Source: Clostridiales bacterium
GTDB lineage: Bacteria; Bacteroidota; Bacteroidia; Bacteroidales; Muribaculaceae
Assembly: GCA_023666645.1 (NCBI GenBank)
Contig: JAMPBP010000013.1
Location: forward strand, 1 to 42,825
Length of the DNA: 42,825 nt
Reading direction: 5' to 3'
The notes beneath the pieces were generated by a model that was given only the letters and a program-made list of their open reading frames with translations, ran no database searches and was not told the origin of the DNA. Positions 17,154 through 25,970 of this stretch are shown piece by piece. The position numbers and the translations under genes are program-made. Within the stretch, counting starts at the first letter, position 1, and every line of letters starts with the position of its first letter.

Positions 17154-18146
17154 ATGGCAGTAACAATGGCTGAAATCACCAAGCTTCGTCACTTGACAAG
17201 TGCCGGCTTGATGGATTGTAAGAAAGCCCTCGCCGAGACCAACGGCGATATAGAAGCAGCTGTCGAGATCCTTCGCAAGAAGGGTCAGGCCGTAGCTGCC
17301 AAGCGCGAGGACCGCAATGCCTCAGAGGGTTGCGTTCTTGCCAAGAACGAGGGTGACTTTGCCGCTATCGTGGCTCTCAACTGCGAGACCGATTTTGTGG
17401 CAAAGAACGCAGGCTTTGTAGAGCTCACACAGAAGCTCCTCGACCTGGCTGTCGCCAATCGTGTTAAGTCGCTTGACGATCTTAAGGCTCTCACCGTTGA
17501 TGGTCGTACAGTAGCCGATCTCGTTGTAGAAGAGAGCGGCAAGACCGGTGAAAAGACCGAAATCAGTGCCTACGAGTTTATCGAGGCTCCTTCTACAACC
17601 AGCTACAACCACCTGGGCAACAAGCTGTCGACTATCGCCGGCTTTAACCAGGAAGGTGTTGACTATCAGGTAGGCCGCGATGTTGCCATGCAGGTAGCTT
17701 CAATGAATCCTGTTGCTGTAGACCGTGACAGCGTTCCCCAGTCGGTTAAGGATAGCGAGCTGAGCGTTGCTATCGACAAGACCAAGGAAGAGCAGGTGAA
17801 GAAGGCAGTCGAGGCTGCTTTGAAGAAGGCAGGCATCAACCCCAATCTCGTAGACAGCGAGGCTCATATCGAGTCAAACATTGCCAAGGGATGGCTCACC
17901 GCCGAGGAGGCTGAAAAGGCTCGCACAATCTCGGCAGAAACCGCTGCCGCCAAGGCCGCCAATCTTCCTGAGGCTATGATCCAGAATATTGCCAATGGCC
18001 GTATGAACAAGTTCTTCAAGGAGTCTTGCCTCATGGAGCAGGAGTTTGTGAAGGATGAGAAAGTGACCATCGCTCAATATCTGGAGTCCAACTCCAAGGG
18101 TCTGAAAGTTGTCGAATTCAAGCGTGTAAACTTGAATCAGGACTAA
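17154..18146 (+). CDS. tsf: Translation elongation factor Ts
   Basis: EF-Ts is the nucleotide-exchange factor that regenerates EF-Tu-GTP. The 330-residue protein has the N-terminal UBA-like domain (ITKLRHLTSAGLMDCKKALA), the conserved EGCVLAKNEGDFAAIVALNC block and NCETDFVAKN at about residues 79-88. The ATG at 17154 (MAVTMAEITKL) is preferred over 17166 because Bacteroides homologues, as I remember them, start MAVTMADITKL. It ends the rplM-rpsI-rpsB-tsf group. Confidence 0.98.
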   Translation: MAVTMAEITKLRHLTSAGLMDCKKALAETNGDIEAAVEILRKKGQAVAAKREDRNASEGCVLAKNEGDFAAIVALNCETDFVAKNAGFVELTQKLLDLAVANRVKSLDDLKALTVDGRTVADLVVEESGKTGEKTEISAYEFIEAPSTTSYNHLGNKLSTIAGFNQEGVDYQVGRDVAMQVASMNPVAVDRDSVPQSVKDSELSVAIDKTKEEQVKKAVEAALKKAGINPNLVDSEAHIESNIAKGWLTAEEAEKARTISAETAAAKAANLPEAMIQNIANGRMNKFFKESCLMEQEFVKDEKVTIAQYLESNSKGLKVVEFKRVNLNQD

Positions 18147-18187
18147 TTCCCTTACAATAGAATAGTCATAACAATTCTATAAATCGG

Positions 18188-18221
18188 CACCCCACTGTGA
18201 CACAAGTGTTGCTGTGGGGTG
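18188..18221 (+). terminator. Hairpin terminator after tsf
   Basis: Perfect 8-bp arms CACCCCAC (18188-18195) and GTGGGGTG (18214-18221) enclose a second stem ACAC/GTGT (18200-18209). The tail TTTAGCTTAAAT is only weakly T-rich. It overlaps the GTG at 18219 that could start the next gene, which argues for the later ATG there. Confidence 0.65.
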
Positions 18222-18233
18222 TTTAGCTTAAAT

Positions 18234-18767
18234 ATGAGTAATAACAATAATCACCCGCTTGGAGAGGCTCCTTGGGGACATGTGATATTTTCTACCGGAC
18301 TTGGAACCGGTTTCTTCCCGTGGGGACCGGGCACAGTGGGTGCCCTGATGGCACTCGTGATATGGTATATGCTGTATCTGTGGCTTGGAGCGGGACTGGC
18401 TATAACGCTTGTAACCTTAGGGCTCATAGTAGTTGTGACCGTGCTCGGAGCCTGGACATCAAAGGTGATGGAGCGATATTGGGGCGAGGATCCGCGTACG
18501 GTGAATATCGATGAATATGTAGGCACCTGGATGCCGTTGCTTGTGGCTCCCACGGGTGACGACCATCTCCTCACGGGGATACTTGCTTTCCTGGGTTTTT
18601 TGTTCTTCAGGATTATCGATATTTTCAAGCTCTTGGGCTGTCGCAAAGTTGAAGAGAATATCCATGGTGGCTGGGGCGTGATGCTCGATGATATTGCTGC
18701 CGGTGCCTATGCGTTGCTTTTCCTTTGGCTCGTGAAGGAATTTCTGTTCCTCCCGCTGTGGTGTTAG
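18234..18767 (+). CDS. pgpA: Phosphatidylglycerophosphatase A-type membrane phosphatase
   Basis: PgpA dephosphorylates phosphatidylglycerol phosphate in the inner membrane. From ATG 18234 the protein has 177 residues and several hydrophobic segments. An in-frame GTG at 18219 lies inside the preceding terminator and was not chosen. Family motifs are FSTGLGTGFFPWGPGTVGAL near the N-terminus, NIDEYVGTWMP (the DE-VG block) and FFRIIDIFKLLGC followed by GGWGVMLDDIAAG. It is a stand-alone gene converging on the menG-purC-phoH cluster. Confidence 0.88.
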   Translation: MSNNNNHPLGEAPWGHVIFSTGLGTGFFPWGPGTVGALMALVIWYMLYLWLGAGLAITLVTLGLIVVVTVLGAWTSKVMERYWGEDPRTVNIDEYVGTWMPLLVAPTGDDHLLTGILAFLGFLFFRIIDIFKLLGCRKVEENIHGGWGVMLDDIAAGAYALLFLWLVKEFLFLPLWC

Positions 18768-18823
18768 GGCCAACGTTTTAAGGCCAGGTATGGGCTGCTT
18801 TGTGTAACCCTCTAAAATAAATG

Positions 18824-18867
18824 GCGGGCGTGTGATGAAGTCTTATCGGCTTCAGGCACACGCCCGC
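18824..18867 (-). terminator. Strong terminator between convergent pgpA and menG/ubiE
   Basis: GCGGGCGTGTG (18824-18834) pairs perfectly with CACACGCCCGC (18857-18867). The loop adds a GAAG/CTTC stem. On the minus strand the hairpin is followed by CATTTATTTT. It probably ends transcription from both sides. Confidence 0.8.
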
Positions 18868-18888
18868 TTCATTTGTGTGAAAGGGATT

Positions 18889-19644
18889 TTATTTTTTTGT
18901 AGCAGTGTAGATAGTGCAGACTCCAAATGTGAGTTGCTTATAGCTGGTATCGGAGAGACCGGCGTCGCGCATGAGCTGCAGCATATCGTCGCCCTGAGCT
19001 ACTGCTGCTATACTCTCGGGCAGATAGCTGTAGGCTCTCACATCTTTCGATACGAGGCGTCCGGCAAGTGGTATGATATGGCGTGTGTACAGATTGTAGA
19101 GTGGCCCTGTGAGCCATCCCCGTGGGGTGCTCAGTTCGATGACACACACCATGCCGCCTTTGCGCAGTACACGAGCCATTTCCTTGTAGCCATCGGCAAG
19201 ACGTTCAAAATTCCTCACTCCATAGGCTACGGTGATGCAGTCGAACGACTCGTCGGCAAACGGCAAGTTCAGGCAGTCGCCCTTGAGAAATGTGATACGA
19301 TTGGCCAATGGGGAGTTTTTTACCTTCTTGCGGGCCACGTTGAGCATTCCTTCAGATAGGTCGATGCCTGTGACTGATGGACGGGAATCTATTGAGGCTG
19401 CGAGTTTCATTGCCATGTCTCCTGTGCCGGTGGCGACATCGAGGATGTTGCCGGGGGTGGCGGCAGCAATTATTTTGACAGCCTTAGCACGCCAGTGCTT
19501 ATCGATGCCGAGTGTCATGGCACGGTTCATGAAATCGTAGGCCGGAGCGATTGAATCAAACATCTGCTCGACCTGTTCATGCTTGGCCCTGTTGTCATCA
19601 TAGGGCGTGATGCATTCGGCTCCTGTATGACTATCGTTGTTCAA
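18889..19644 (-). CDS. ubiE: Demethylmenaquinone methyltransferase (MenG/UbiE)
   Basis: This SAM-dependent enzyme makes the last C-methylation of menaquinone, the quinone of Bacteroidales. The 251-residue protein has EQVEQMFDSIAPAYDFMNRA, the SAM-binding motif ILDVATGTGDMAMKLA, GIDLSEGMLNVARKK and the FDCITVAYGVRNFE block. The start is TTG at 19644: an in-frame TAA lies just upstream, and the N-terminus (PYDDNRAKHEQVEQMFD) matches remembered Bacteroides homologues. It follows purC by 18 nt and is probably co-transcribed with it. The UbiE name covers the same family where ubiquinone is made. Confidence 0.93.
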   Translation of the reverse strand: MNNDSHTGAECITPYDDNRAKHEQVEQMFDSIAPAYDFMNRAMTLGIDKHWRAKAVKIIAAATPGNILDVATGTGDMAMKLAASIDSRPSVTGIDLSEGMLNVARKKVKNSPLANRITFLKGDCLNLPFADESFDCITVAYGVRNFERLADGYKEMARVLRKGGMVCVIELSTPRGWLTGPLYNLYTRHIIPLAGRLVSKDVRAYSYLPESIAAVAQGDDMLQLMRDAGLSDTSYKQLTFGVCTIYTATKK

Positions 19645-19662
19645 ATCGTGAGGCTCTTATGG

Positions 19663-20616
19663 TTATCGGCTCAGTTGGTCGAGACAGTCGAGAACGTTAC
19701 GCTTGATGCGGGCTGCAAGGTCGTTTTCGGGTGCTTTCTCAAATTTACGACCGGTGATGTGCTCGTACAGTTCGATATAGCGGTCGCTTACCGACTCGAT
19801 GAACTGAGGAGTCATCTCGGGAACTTTCTGTCCCTCCTTGCCCATGAAACCATGGTCGATGAGCCATTGACGCACAAACTCCTTGCTGAGTTGGCGTTGT
19901 GGCTCGCCTGCTTCAAAACGCTCTTCGTAACCATCGGCATAGAAATAACGTGAAGAGTCGGGGGTGTGAATCTCGTCGATGAGAATTACTTTACCATCGC
20001 GTTTGCCGAATTCATATTTGGTATCTACGAGAATAAGGCCTTTCTCGGCTGCCATCTGAGAACCTTTGGCAAACAGAGCGCGGGTGTATTTTTCCATCAC
20101 TTCATAGTCCTCGGCGCTGACGATGCCCTGGGCTATTATTTCCTCGCGTGATATGTTCTCATCGTGTCCGGCATCGGCCTTTGTGGTGGGTGTTATTATT
20201 GGCTCCGGGAAACGCTCGTTTTCACGCATTCCATCAGGTAGCTTAACGCCACACAGCTCGCGGCAGCCGGCTTTGTATTCTCTCCATGCACTTCCTGTGA
20301 GGTAGCCGCGTATAATCATCTCGACGCGGAAACCCTCGCATTTGTATCCGACGGTTACCATGGGATCGGGAGTGGCGAGTTTCCAGTTGGGTACTATGTC
20401 GGCGGTGGCGTCGAGGAATGTTGCTGCAATCTGGTTGAGCACCTGTCCCTTGTAAGGAATTCCCTCCGGGAGTATGACATCAAAAGCCGAAATGCGATCG
20501 GTGGCGATCATTACCATGATGTCGTCGTTGATGGTGTACACGTCGCGAACTTTACCGTGGTAAACGGCAGTTTGGGCGGGGAAGTTGAAATTGGTTGATA
20601 CTAATGTGTTGGCCAT
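19663..20616 (-). CDS. purC: SAICAR synthase (phosphoribosylaminoimidazole-succinocarboxamide synthase)
   Basis: This ATP-dependent enzyme joins aspartate to CAIR in purine synthesis. The 317-residue protein is the longer type of PurC. Visible motifs are [55 protein letters not shown] and [20 protein letters not shown] with TPDSSRYF. It lies 24 nt downstream of phoH on the same strand. Confidence 0.96.
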   Translation of the reverse strand: MANTLVSTNFNFPAQTAVYHGKVRDVYTINDDIMVMIATDRISAFDVILPEGIPYKGQVLNQIAATFLDATADIVPNWKLATPDPMVTVGYKCEGFRVEMIIRGYLTGSAWREYKAGCRELCGVKLPDGMRENERFPEPIITPTTKADAGHDENISREEIIAQGIVSAEDYEVMEKYTRALFAKGSQMAAEKGLILVDTKYEFGKRDGKVILIDEIHTPDSSRYFYADGYEERFEAGEPQRQLSKEFVRQWLIDHGFMGKEGQKVPEMTPQFIESVSDRYIELYEHITGRKFEKAPENDLAARIKRNVLDCLDQLSR

Positions 20617-20640
20617 TGGTTTATAATATTAATGAGAGTT

Positions 20641-21648
20641 TTAATTCTTGTTTTCCTCGTGATTGTGGTGTTGCTGTGGTGGGTTATCGTGGTTTTTGCT
20701 CTCGGTGTCCTGTTCCTTGTCATAGGCTTCGTAAGCTTGCACGATGCGTTGAACGAGCTGGTGACGTACGATATCTTTTTTGCCGAATTCCACTTTCCCG
20801 ATGCCCGGAATGTCGTGAAGGACCTTGAGTGCCTGTACAAGACCCGAGACGGTTGAGCGGGGGAGGTCGATCTGAGTGATGTCGCCTGTAATGATCATTT
20901 TGGCGTTCATGCCAAGGCGGGTCAGGAACATCTTGATTTGATGGGAAGTGGTGTTCTGGGCTTCGTCGAGCACGATTACAGCATCGTTGAGAGTGCGTCC
21001 GCGCATGAAGGCGAGAGGTGCAATCTGAATGACGTTGGTCTCCATGTATTCCTTTAGTTTGACAGCCGGAATCATGTCCTCGAGCGCATCGTAGAGAGGT
21101 TGCAGATAGGGGTCTATTTTGTCCTTCATGTCGCCCGGAAGAAAACCGAGTTTCTCACCGGCCTCAACAGCGGGACGCGAGAGGATTATCTTGCGCACCT
21201 CGCGGTTCTTCAGAGCTCTCACTGCAAGTGCTATGGCAACATATGTTTTACCTGTGCCTGCAGGACCGAGAGCAAACGTGAGGTCGTTTTTCTGGAATGT
21301 ATCGACGAGGAGTTGTTGATTGGGGGTGCGACCTTGGATTGGTTTGCCGTTGACTCCGTAAATGATGACGTCGTCCATCTTCATGAGCCGTGGCTGCGAC
21401 CCCTTGGCAATGTCGAGGATTACATCCTCGGGAAGTTTGTTGAACTTGGCGCAATAGGATTCGAGTTCCTTGATGCGTTTTTCAAACATTGCAGTTTCCT
21501 CATCATCACCTATGACTTTCATTACATTGCCACGGGCGGCGATGCGCAGCTTTGGGAACAGGTTTTTGATGAGCTGCATGTTGCTGTTGTTGACGCCGTA
21601 GAAATTTACAGGGTCTACATTCTCGATTATAATTATGCGTTCAATCAT
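20641..21648 (-). CDS. phoH: PhoH-family ATPase
   Basis: PhoH/YbeZ-type proteins are cytoplasmic ATPases linked to RNA metabolism. Their exact role is unsettled. The 335-residue protein has an N-terminal RNA-binding-like region (FPKLRIAARGNVMKVIG), a Walker A motif GPAGTGKT at residues 128-135, Walker B VLDEAQN at about 226-232, and a polar Asn/His/Glu-rich tail. The ATG at 21648 begins 5 nt after a -7 box (21654-21661), so the mRNA may be leaderless. It probably heads a phoH-purC-ubiE transcript. Confidence 0.93.
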   Translation of the reverse strand: MIERIIIIENVDPVNFYGVNNSNMQLIKNLFPKLRIAARGNVMKVIGDDEETAMFEKRIKELESYCAKFNKLPEDVILDIAKGSQPRLMKMDDVIIYGVNGKPIQGRTPNQQLLVDTFQKNDLTFALGPAGTGKTYVAIALAVRALKNREVRKIILSRPAVEAGEKLGFLPGDMKDKIDPYLQPLYDALEDMIPAVKLKEYMETNVIQIAPLAFMRGRTLNDAVIVLDEAQNTTSHQIKMFLTRLGMNAKMIITGDITQIDLPRSTVSGLVQALKVLHDIPGIGKVEFGKKDIVRHQLVQRIVQAYEAYDKEQDTESKNHDNPPQQHHNHEENKN

Positions 21649-21653
21649 AGGTA

Positions 21654-21661
21654 CAAAGTTA
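21654..21661 (-). promoter_or_regulatory. Promoter -7 box for phoH
   Basis: On the minus strand the sequence reads TAACTTTG, a TAnnTTTG match. Only five bases separate it from the phoH ATG. No TTG is seen at the -33 position. Confidence 0.6.
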
Positions 21662-21723
21662 AGGATAGTCTATATTAATTTAAAGTTTTAGGGATAAAAA
21701 ATGTTCATAGTGCAAAAAAGTAT

Positions 21724-21731
21724 TAACTTTG
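21724..21731 (+). promoter_or_regulatory. Promoter -7 box for the esterase gene
   Basis: TAACTTTG matches TAnnTTTG and lies 46 nt before the ATG at 21778. The -33 TTG is not evident. Confidence 0.6.
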
Positions 21732-21777
21732 TAGGAGATTCACCGCTCCCCGTTCTGGAGTTAAACATGAAAGAGAT

Positions 21778-22605
21778 ATGAAACGATTTTTAGCATCAGC
21801 CTTAACATTATTGGCAAGTATCGCGATAGTAAGTGCAGCTCAGGGTGATACCATCACCGTAGCGTCGGAATACATAGACCCGGCCATGAAGGTTGTGGTT
21901 GTTACTCCGGCAGGATATGATGACCCGGCCAACGCCACGCGGCGTTACCCTACCGTGTACTTGCTCCATGGCTATAGTGATGACTATCGTTGCTGGCCGA
22001 CACGCACACAGCCGGCACTTGATTCTCTGGCTACCAACTGGGGGATGATTTTTGTGTGCCCTGATGGTCGCAACAGCTGGTATTTCGATTCCAAAACCAA
22101 CAAGGCGATGCAGATGGAATCGTTCATCACGCGTGACCTGGTACCATATATTGATGCCCATTACCGCACCAAGGCCACAGCTTCCCAGCGTGCCATCACC
22201 GGCCTGTCGATGGGTGGACATGGGGCTATGTGGCTTGCCATTCGTCACAGTGATATATGGGGTAACGCCGGCTCGACAAGCGGTGGCGTGGACTTCATTC
22301 CCTGGCCCAACAACTGGTCCATTCAGCAAGCTCTTGGCCCATATGAGGAGAACAAGGAATTGTGGGAGAATTCAACAGTGCAGTCGCTCGTTCCCTCATT
22401 GAAGCCCGGACAGCTGAATATTATCTTTGACTGTGGTGATGATGATTTCTTCAAGCAAGTCAATGATAATCTTCACAGGTCGCTGCTGGATGCCAAGATT
22501 CCTCACGATTACATCTCACGTCCAGGTAATCACAGTCATCCTTATTGGCGCAATGCAATATTATTTCAGCTTCAATATTTCAACGAGCGGTTCCAAGGGC
22601 GTTGA
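21778..22605 (+). CDS. Secreted alpha/beta-hydrolase, esterase-D/PF00756-like
   Basis: The 275-residue protein starts with a signal peptide (hydrophobic residues 5-20, ending near AQG). It belongs by motif to the 'putative esterase' family, whose members hydrolyse carboxylic esters such as feruloyl or acetyl groups. YLLHGYSDDYRCW forms the oxyanion region. The nucleophile is Ser144 in GLSMGGHGA. The acid is probably in FDCGDDDFF (residues 217-225), and the histidine is His252 in PGNHSHPYW. The substrate is unknown. It is followed 75 nt later by the DUF3078 gene on the same strand. Confidence 0.85.
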   Translation: MKRFLASALTLLASIAIVSAAQGDTITVASEYIDPAMKVVVVTPAGYDDPANATRRYPTVYLLHGYSDDYRCWPTRTQPALDSLATNWGMIFVCPDGRNSWYFDSKTNKAMQMESFITRDLVPYIDAHYRTKATASQRAITGLSMGGHGAMWLAIRHSDIWGNAGSTSGGVDFIPWPNNWSIQQALGPYEENKELWENSTVQSLVPSLKPGQLNIIFDCGDDDFFKQVNDNLHRSLLDAKIPHDYISRPGNHSHPYWRNAILFQLQYFNERFQGR

Positions 22606-22680
22606 TGCCTGGTCCAGTTTTATTCCCGGCTTGGAGATACGGGATGTAGAAAGATTATTTAAGGTTTACAGAAAATTACT

Positions 22681-24138
22681 ATGGGTATAAAAGAATTATT
22701 CATCACACTCACCACAACAACGGTATTCTTTACAAGTAATATAGCGCATGGTCAAGATCCGGAGGTGTACACACTCGGAGGCCTCATGGATGAAGACACC
22801 ACTGTATCGGGCGATACAATCATAGTGGATGACCGTTATGAACAGGTTGACTCATTGATAGACCTTATGCAGTTGCTCGACAGTGTTAGCGCACCTTCAT
22901 TTGAGGAATTGTTGCTCAAGGAGCAGGAGAAATTGTTGCTGCCGTTGGAGATTGACCGCACGATAGATGTATCGGATCGTGTCATGACCACATTGTATTA
23001 CCTTCCGGCTGTGTATAAGCCGTATGTAGTAGGACGGTATCATAGGGTTGAGTTTGAGACAGAGGTTCCCGGTCATGAATATGTCACACCGACACTTCCC
23101 GCCAGCGAGTGGCTGACACGGGAGGTGGCCCATCGAGAATATATGGAGGCCAATCGCCAGGAGTTCAATGTCAAGTATCCATGGGTAGTGAAGTTGAATC
23201 TCGAATCGTTGCCCGAGCCACCGAAGAAGTATGTGGCATCGGTGGATCCTACATCAGCTACCATCACCGTGCAGGAGATAAAGGTTGACATCAACGAGGC
23301 TGGAAAGGATATCGAGGCTTCCAAGCGCGGGCGTAAGAACTGGCTGCACACGTTCAATGGCTCGGTGCAGTTTTCGCAGGCCTATAACTCTCCCAACTGG
23401 TATCAGGGCGGTAACAACAATTTGAACCTTTTGGGTAATTTTGTGTGGAATGTCAAGCTTAATCCTAAGTTCTACTCCAAGGTATTGTTTGAGAATACCC
23501 TTCAATATAAGGTCGGTGTAAATAATGCACCCGATGATGAGCTGAGAGGTTACAGCATCAGTGAGGACCGGTTGCAGATGAATACTAATTTCGGCCTCAA
23601 GGCAGTGAAGAATTGGTACTATTCTATAACGATGCAGTTCAAGACTCAGTTATTGCAGAATTACCCTGTGAACAGCCATTCGTTGAAGGCTGCGTTCATG
23701 TCGCCCGGAGAGTTGAATCTCGGTGTCGGTATGACCTACAACTACACGACGCCCAATAAAAAGGCCAGTATCAATCTGTCACTGGCACCATTATCATATA
23801 ATATGATATGCTATAAGAACACCCATGTATCGGGCTATAGGGACAAAAAGGTAACCAACCAGTATGGTTCCAACCTGGAGGGCAGGTTCACATGGAAACC
23901 TGTATATAATATCTCTTATCAGTCGAGACTTTACATGTTCACCAACTATGAATATGTGCAAGGTGACTGGGAGCACACTATCTCGTTTGAGATAAACCGC
24001 TTCTTGTCGACACAGATTTATGTCCACCTGCGCTATGATTCGTCGACCAAGAAGCTCGACGACACGAAGTGGCACCGTTGGCAGTTGAAGGAGATACTGA
24101 GCTTTGGATTTGCCTACAAGTTTGACTCGCTGAAGTAA
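22681..24138 (+). CDS. DUF3078 family envelope protein
   Basis: The 485-residue protein has a signal peptide (residues 1-24, before QDPEV). An acidic, low-structure region follows to about residue 215. The C-terminal part is rich in alternating aromatic and polar residues (FSQAYNSPNWYQGGNNNLNL, LFENTLQYKVGVN) and ends in a beta-rich FGFAYKFDSLK. This pattern matches DUF3078, a Bacteroidota family of unknown function. The beta-rich C-terminus suggests an outer-membrane barrel, which is inference. Downstream genes at 24164 and 24766 may be co-transcribed. Confidence 0.8.
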   Translation: MGIKELFITLTTTTVFFTSNIAHGQDPEVYTLGGLMDEDTTVSGDTIIVDDRYEQVDSLIDLMQLLDSVSAPSFEELLLKEQEKLLLPLEIDRTIDVSDRVMTTLYYLPAVYKPYVVGRYHRVEFETEVPGHEYVTPTLPASEWLTREVAHREYMEANRQEFNVKYPWVVKLNLESLPEPPKKYVASVDPTSATITVQEIKVDINEAGKDIEASKRGRKNWLHTFNGSVQFSQAYNSPNWYQGGNNNLNLLGNFVWNVKLNPKFYSKVLFENTLQYKVGVNNAPDDELRGYSISEDRLQMNTNFGLKAVKNWYYSITMQFKTQLLQNYPVNSHSLKAAFMSPGELNLGVGMTYNYTTPNKKASINLSLAPLSYNMICYKNTHVSGYRDKKVTNQYGSNLEGRFTWKPVYNISYQSRLYMFTNYEYVQGDWEHTISFEINRFLSTQIYVHLRYDSSTKKLDDTKWHRWQLKEILSFGFAYKFDSLK

Positions 24139-24163
24139 CCCGGTATCCACTAAATAACGAGGC

Positions 24164-24769
24164 ATGAGGGAGAGAACAGTGACCGTCATATTGGTATTGT
24201 TCATGACAGTACACATGATGTGGAGTGTCGACTTGGCGCGCCTTGTGCCCTCGATGTCACAGCGTCTTACGGGATATGAGGATGTCGATTCGGTCATGGC
24301 CTCAATCGATCGGCGCGGAGCTGCCGGTATCGAGGGGTTGTGGTTGATGTCGGGTTCACAGTCGCTTGTGTCAATCGAGCCGGTTACCGACCCGTCGATA
24401 ACACGTGGAAGCTATAATCTCATGCAAATAGTGCTCGTGTCGTCGCCTCGCAAGGCGTTGAAGCCGGGCACCGTGCTTGGTTATCTGCAACCGGCTGGAA
24501 AGGCCGGTAGTTATGATGGGCGTCTTTACACCGGAAAGTATAGGTCGCTGTTGCAACGCCACCGACAATTTGCCTTTACACTTACCGATGAGGGTCATCT
24601 CACGGTGAAAAAGGGGAAGTCGCCATTGAGATTCAGTCTGAGGCACACGTTCAACTTTTTGTTCAGGGCCGGAGTCTATATGCGAGATGCCGACAATGAG
24701 TCGACCGAGGGATTTATAAAACAATATCCGTGGCCAGGCGGTAAACCGTTAACTCCAGTTTATCTATGA
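24164..24769 (+). CDS. Exported protein of unknown function
   Basis: This is a 201-residue protein I do not recognise. It has an N-terminal hydrophobic segment (VTVILVLFMTVHMMWSV) that could be a signal peptide or membrane anchor. The rest is mixed: GLWLMSGSQSLVSIEPV, a GTVLGYLQPAGKAGSYDGRL block that looks beta-rich, and a basic end. Its last codons overlap the next gene by 4 nt (ATGA), which suggests paired expression. It lies 25 nt after the DUF3078 gene. Confidence 0.75.
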   Translation: MRERTVTVILVLFMTVHMMWSVDLARLVPSMSQRLTGYEDVDSVMASIDRRGAAGIEGLWLMSGSQSLVSIEPVTDPSITRGSYNLMQIVLVSSPRKALKPGTVLGYLQPAGKAGSYDGRLYTGKYRSLLQRHRQFAFTLTDEGHLTVKKGKSPLRFSLRHTFNFLFRAGVYMRDADNESTEGFIKQYPWPGGKPLTPVYL

Positions 24770-25272
24770 GGAGACTGCTGTTAGTTATAAGCGCCGTCAT
24801 GCTGCTGCAGGTCCATGCCGATGCCCAGCGACAGCGCACAACCATTGGCATGGGACGGTCGCGAAGTATCAGGTCTCATATACCGGCCGGTACAGGTACA
24901 TCCGGGCTTAAATGGACCGAGGATACACTGAGCGGTGTGGACGATTGTGTCAAGGTGTTGGGTCTTTCGGGCTATGATAAACCGATCTCTGCGAATAGGG
25001 AAACGGTTCATGTCACTAATCTGAGCGACTCGTTGACAGTGACAGGCTTTGAAATGGAGATACTTTATCTTGACAGGCAAGGTAGGGAGTTGCATCGCCG
25101 CTTTGTTACGGTCAACGAAACGATAGAAACGGGCCACACTGAGATGGTCTCGTTCCCCACGTGGGACCTTCAGCGTTCATTCTATTATCGGCTCAGTGTG
25201 AAACCACGTCGCCAGGCTACCCCTTATGATGTGAGATGTAGCGTAAGAAATGTTTTTTATAGAAAGCCTTAA
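24766..25272 (+). CDS. Exported protein of unknown function, Ig-like strands
   Basis: The 168-residue protein has a clear signal peptide (LLLVISAVMLLQVHADAQ). Its second half reads as paired beta strands (ETVHVTNLSDSLTVTGFEME, IETGHTEMVSFPTWD), resembling an Ig-like or FN3-like fold, with one cysteine in DDCVKVLG and one in VRCSVRN. I cannot assign a family. The start overlaps the previous gene by 4 nt, so the two products may work together at the envelope. Confidence 0.75.
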   Translation: MRRLLLVISAVMLLQVHADAQRQRTTIGMGRSRSIRSHIPAGTGTSGLKWTEDTLSGVDDCVKVLGLSGYDKPISANRETVHVTNLSDSLTVTGFEMEILYLDRQGRELHRRFVTVNETIETGHTEMVSFPTWDLQRSFYYRLSVKPRRQATPYDVRCSVRNVFYRKP

Positions 25273-25299
25273 TAGCGAGTTTATAAACTGTTTTGAATC

Positions 25300-25842
25300 A
25301 TGATAGAGTCAATACTTGAATATAACCGGAAGTTTGTAGCCAATAAAGAGTATGAGAGGTATGAAACGAGCAAGTATCCCGATAAGCGTATCGCAATAGT
25401 CACATGTATGGATACCCGTCTTGTGGAATTGCTTCCGGCAGCCCTCGGAATCAAAAACGGTGACGTCAAGATGATTAAGAATGCCGGTGGAACAATCACC
25501 AACCCGTTTGATTCCACAGTGAGGTCTCTGTTGGTGGCTGTCTATGAGCTTGGTGTCAACGAGATAATGATAATAGGTCACACAGAGTGTGGTGTGCAGG
25601 GAATGGACTCAGGTGAGATGCTGCAGGTCATGAGAGAACGTGGTGTCGATGATGAACACATAAACTTGATGAAACATTGTGGTATAGATCTGGATCGGTG
25701 GCTGCACGGTTTTGAGGATACCGAGGCTGCTGTGATGGAGACCGTCGACCTTGTGAGATTTCACCCGTTGATGCCACGCGATGTTACAGTGGCTGGCTAT
25801 ATAATGGACTCACTGACCGGAGAGTTGAAACCACTTGGCTGA
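25300..25842 (+). CDS. Beta-class carbonic anhydrase
   Basis: The enzyme interconverts carbon dioxide and bicarbonate. The 180-residue protein carries the beta-class zinc ligands Cys36 (in VTCMDTR), His94 and Cys97 (in GHTECGVQG), and the Asp38/Arg40 dyad. No signal peptide is seen, so it is cytoplasmic. It lies downstream of the exported-protein genes with a 27-nt gap and may share their transcript. The small size places it in the short beta-CA group common in anaerobes. Confidence 0.9.
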   Translation: MIESILEYNRKFVANKEYERYETSKYPDKRIAIVTCMDTRLVELLPAALGIKNGDVKMIKNAGGTITNPFDSTVRSLLVAVYELGVNEIMIIGHTECGVQGMDSGEMLQVMRERGVDDEHINLMKHCGIDLDRWLHGFEDTEAAVMETVDLVRFHPLMPRDVTVAGYIMDSLTGELKPLG

Positions 25843-25901
25843 GAATGTAGACCAGAGATTCCAGAACAAAGTCCTGAAGCCTGAGAGGGTGATTCTGTAT
25901 A

Positions 25902-25934
25902 TTGGGTATATTTCGTCAGCATAATGTAGCTTTG
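25902..25934 (+). promoter_or_regulatory. Promoter upstream of small exported protein
   Basis: TTG at 25902-25904, a 22-nt spacer, and TAGCTTTG at 25927-25934. The spacer is slightly long, but the -7 box is a full TAnnTTTG match. It lies 36 nt before the ATG at 25971. Confidence 0.6.
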
Positions 25935-25970
25935 TGAACCTCACGATGCCCCTGCGCGTTGTTGAGGTAT

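Noticed and set aside
20632-20856. 74-codon hydrophobic plus-strand frame near purC-phoH
   Set aside because: It is opposite the phoH C-terminal tail. The hydrophobic look comes from reading His/Asn/Glu codons backwards.
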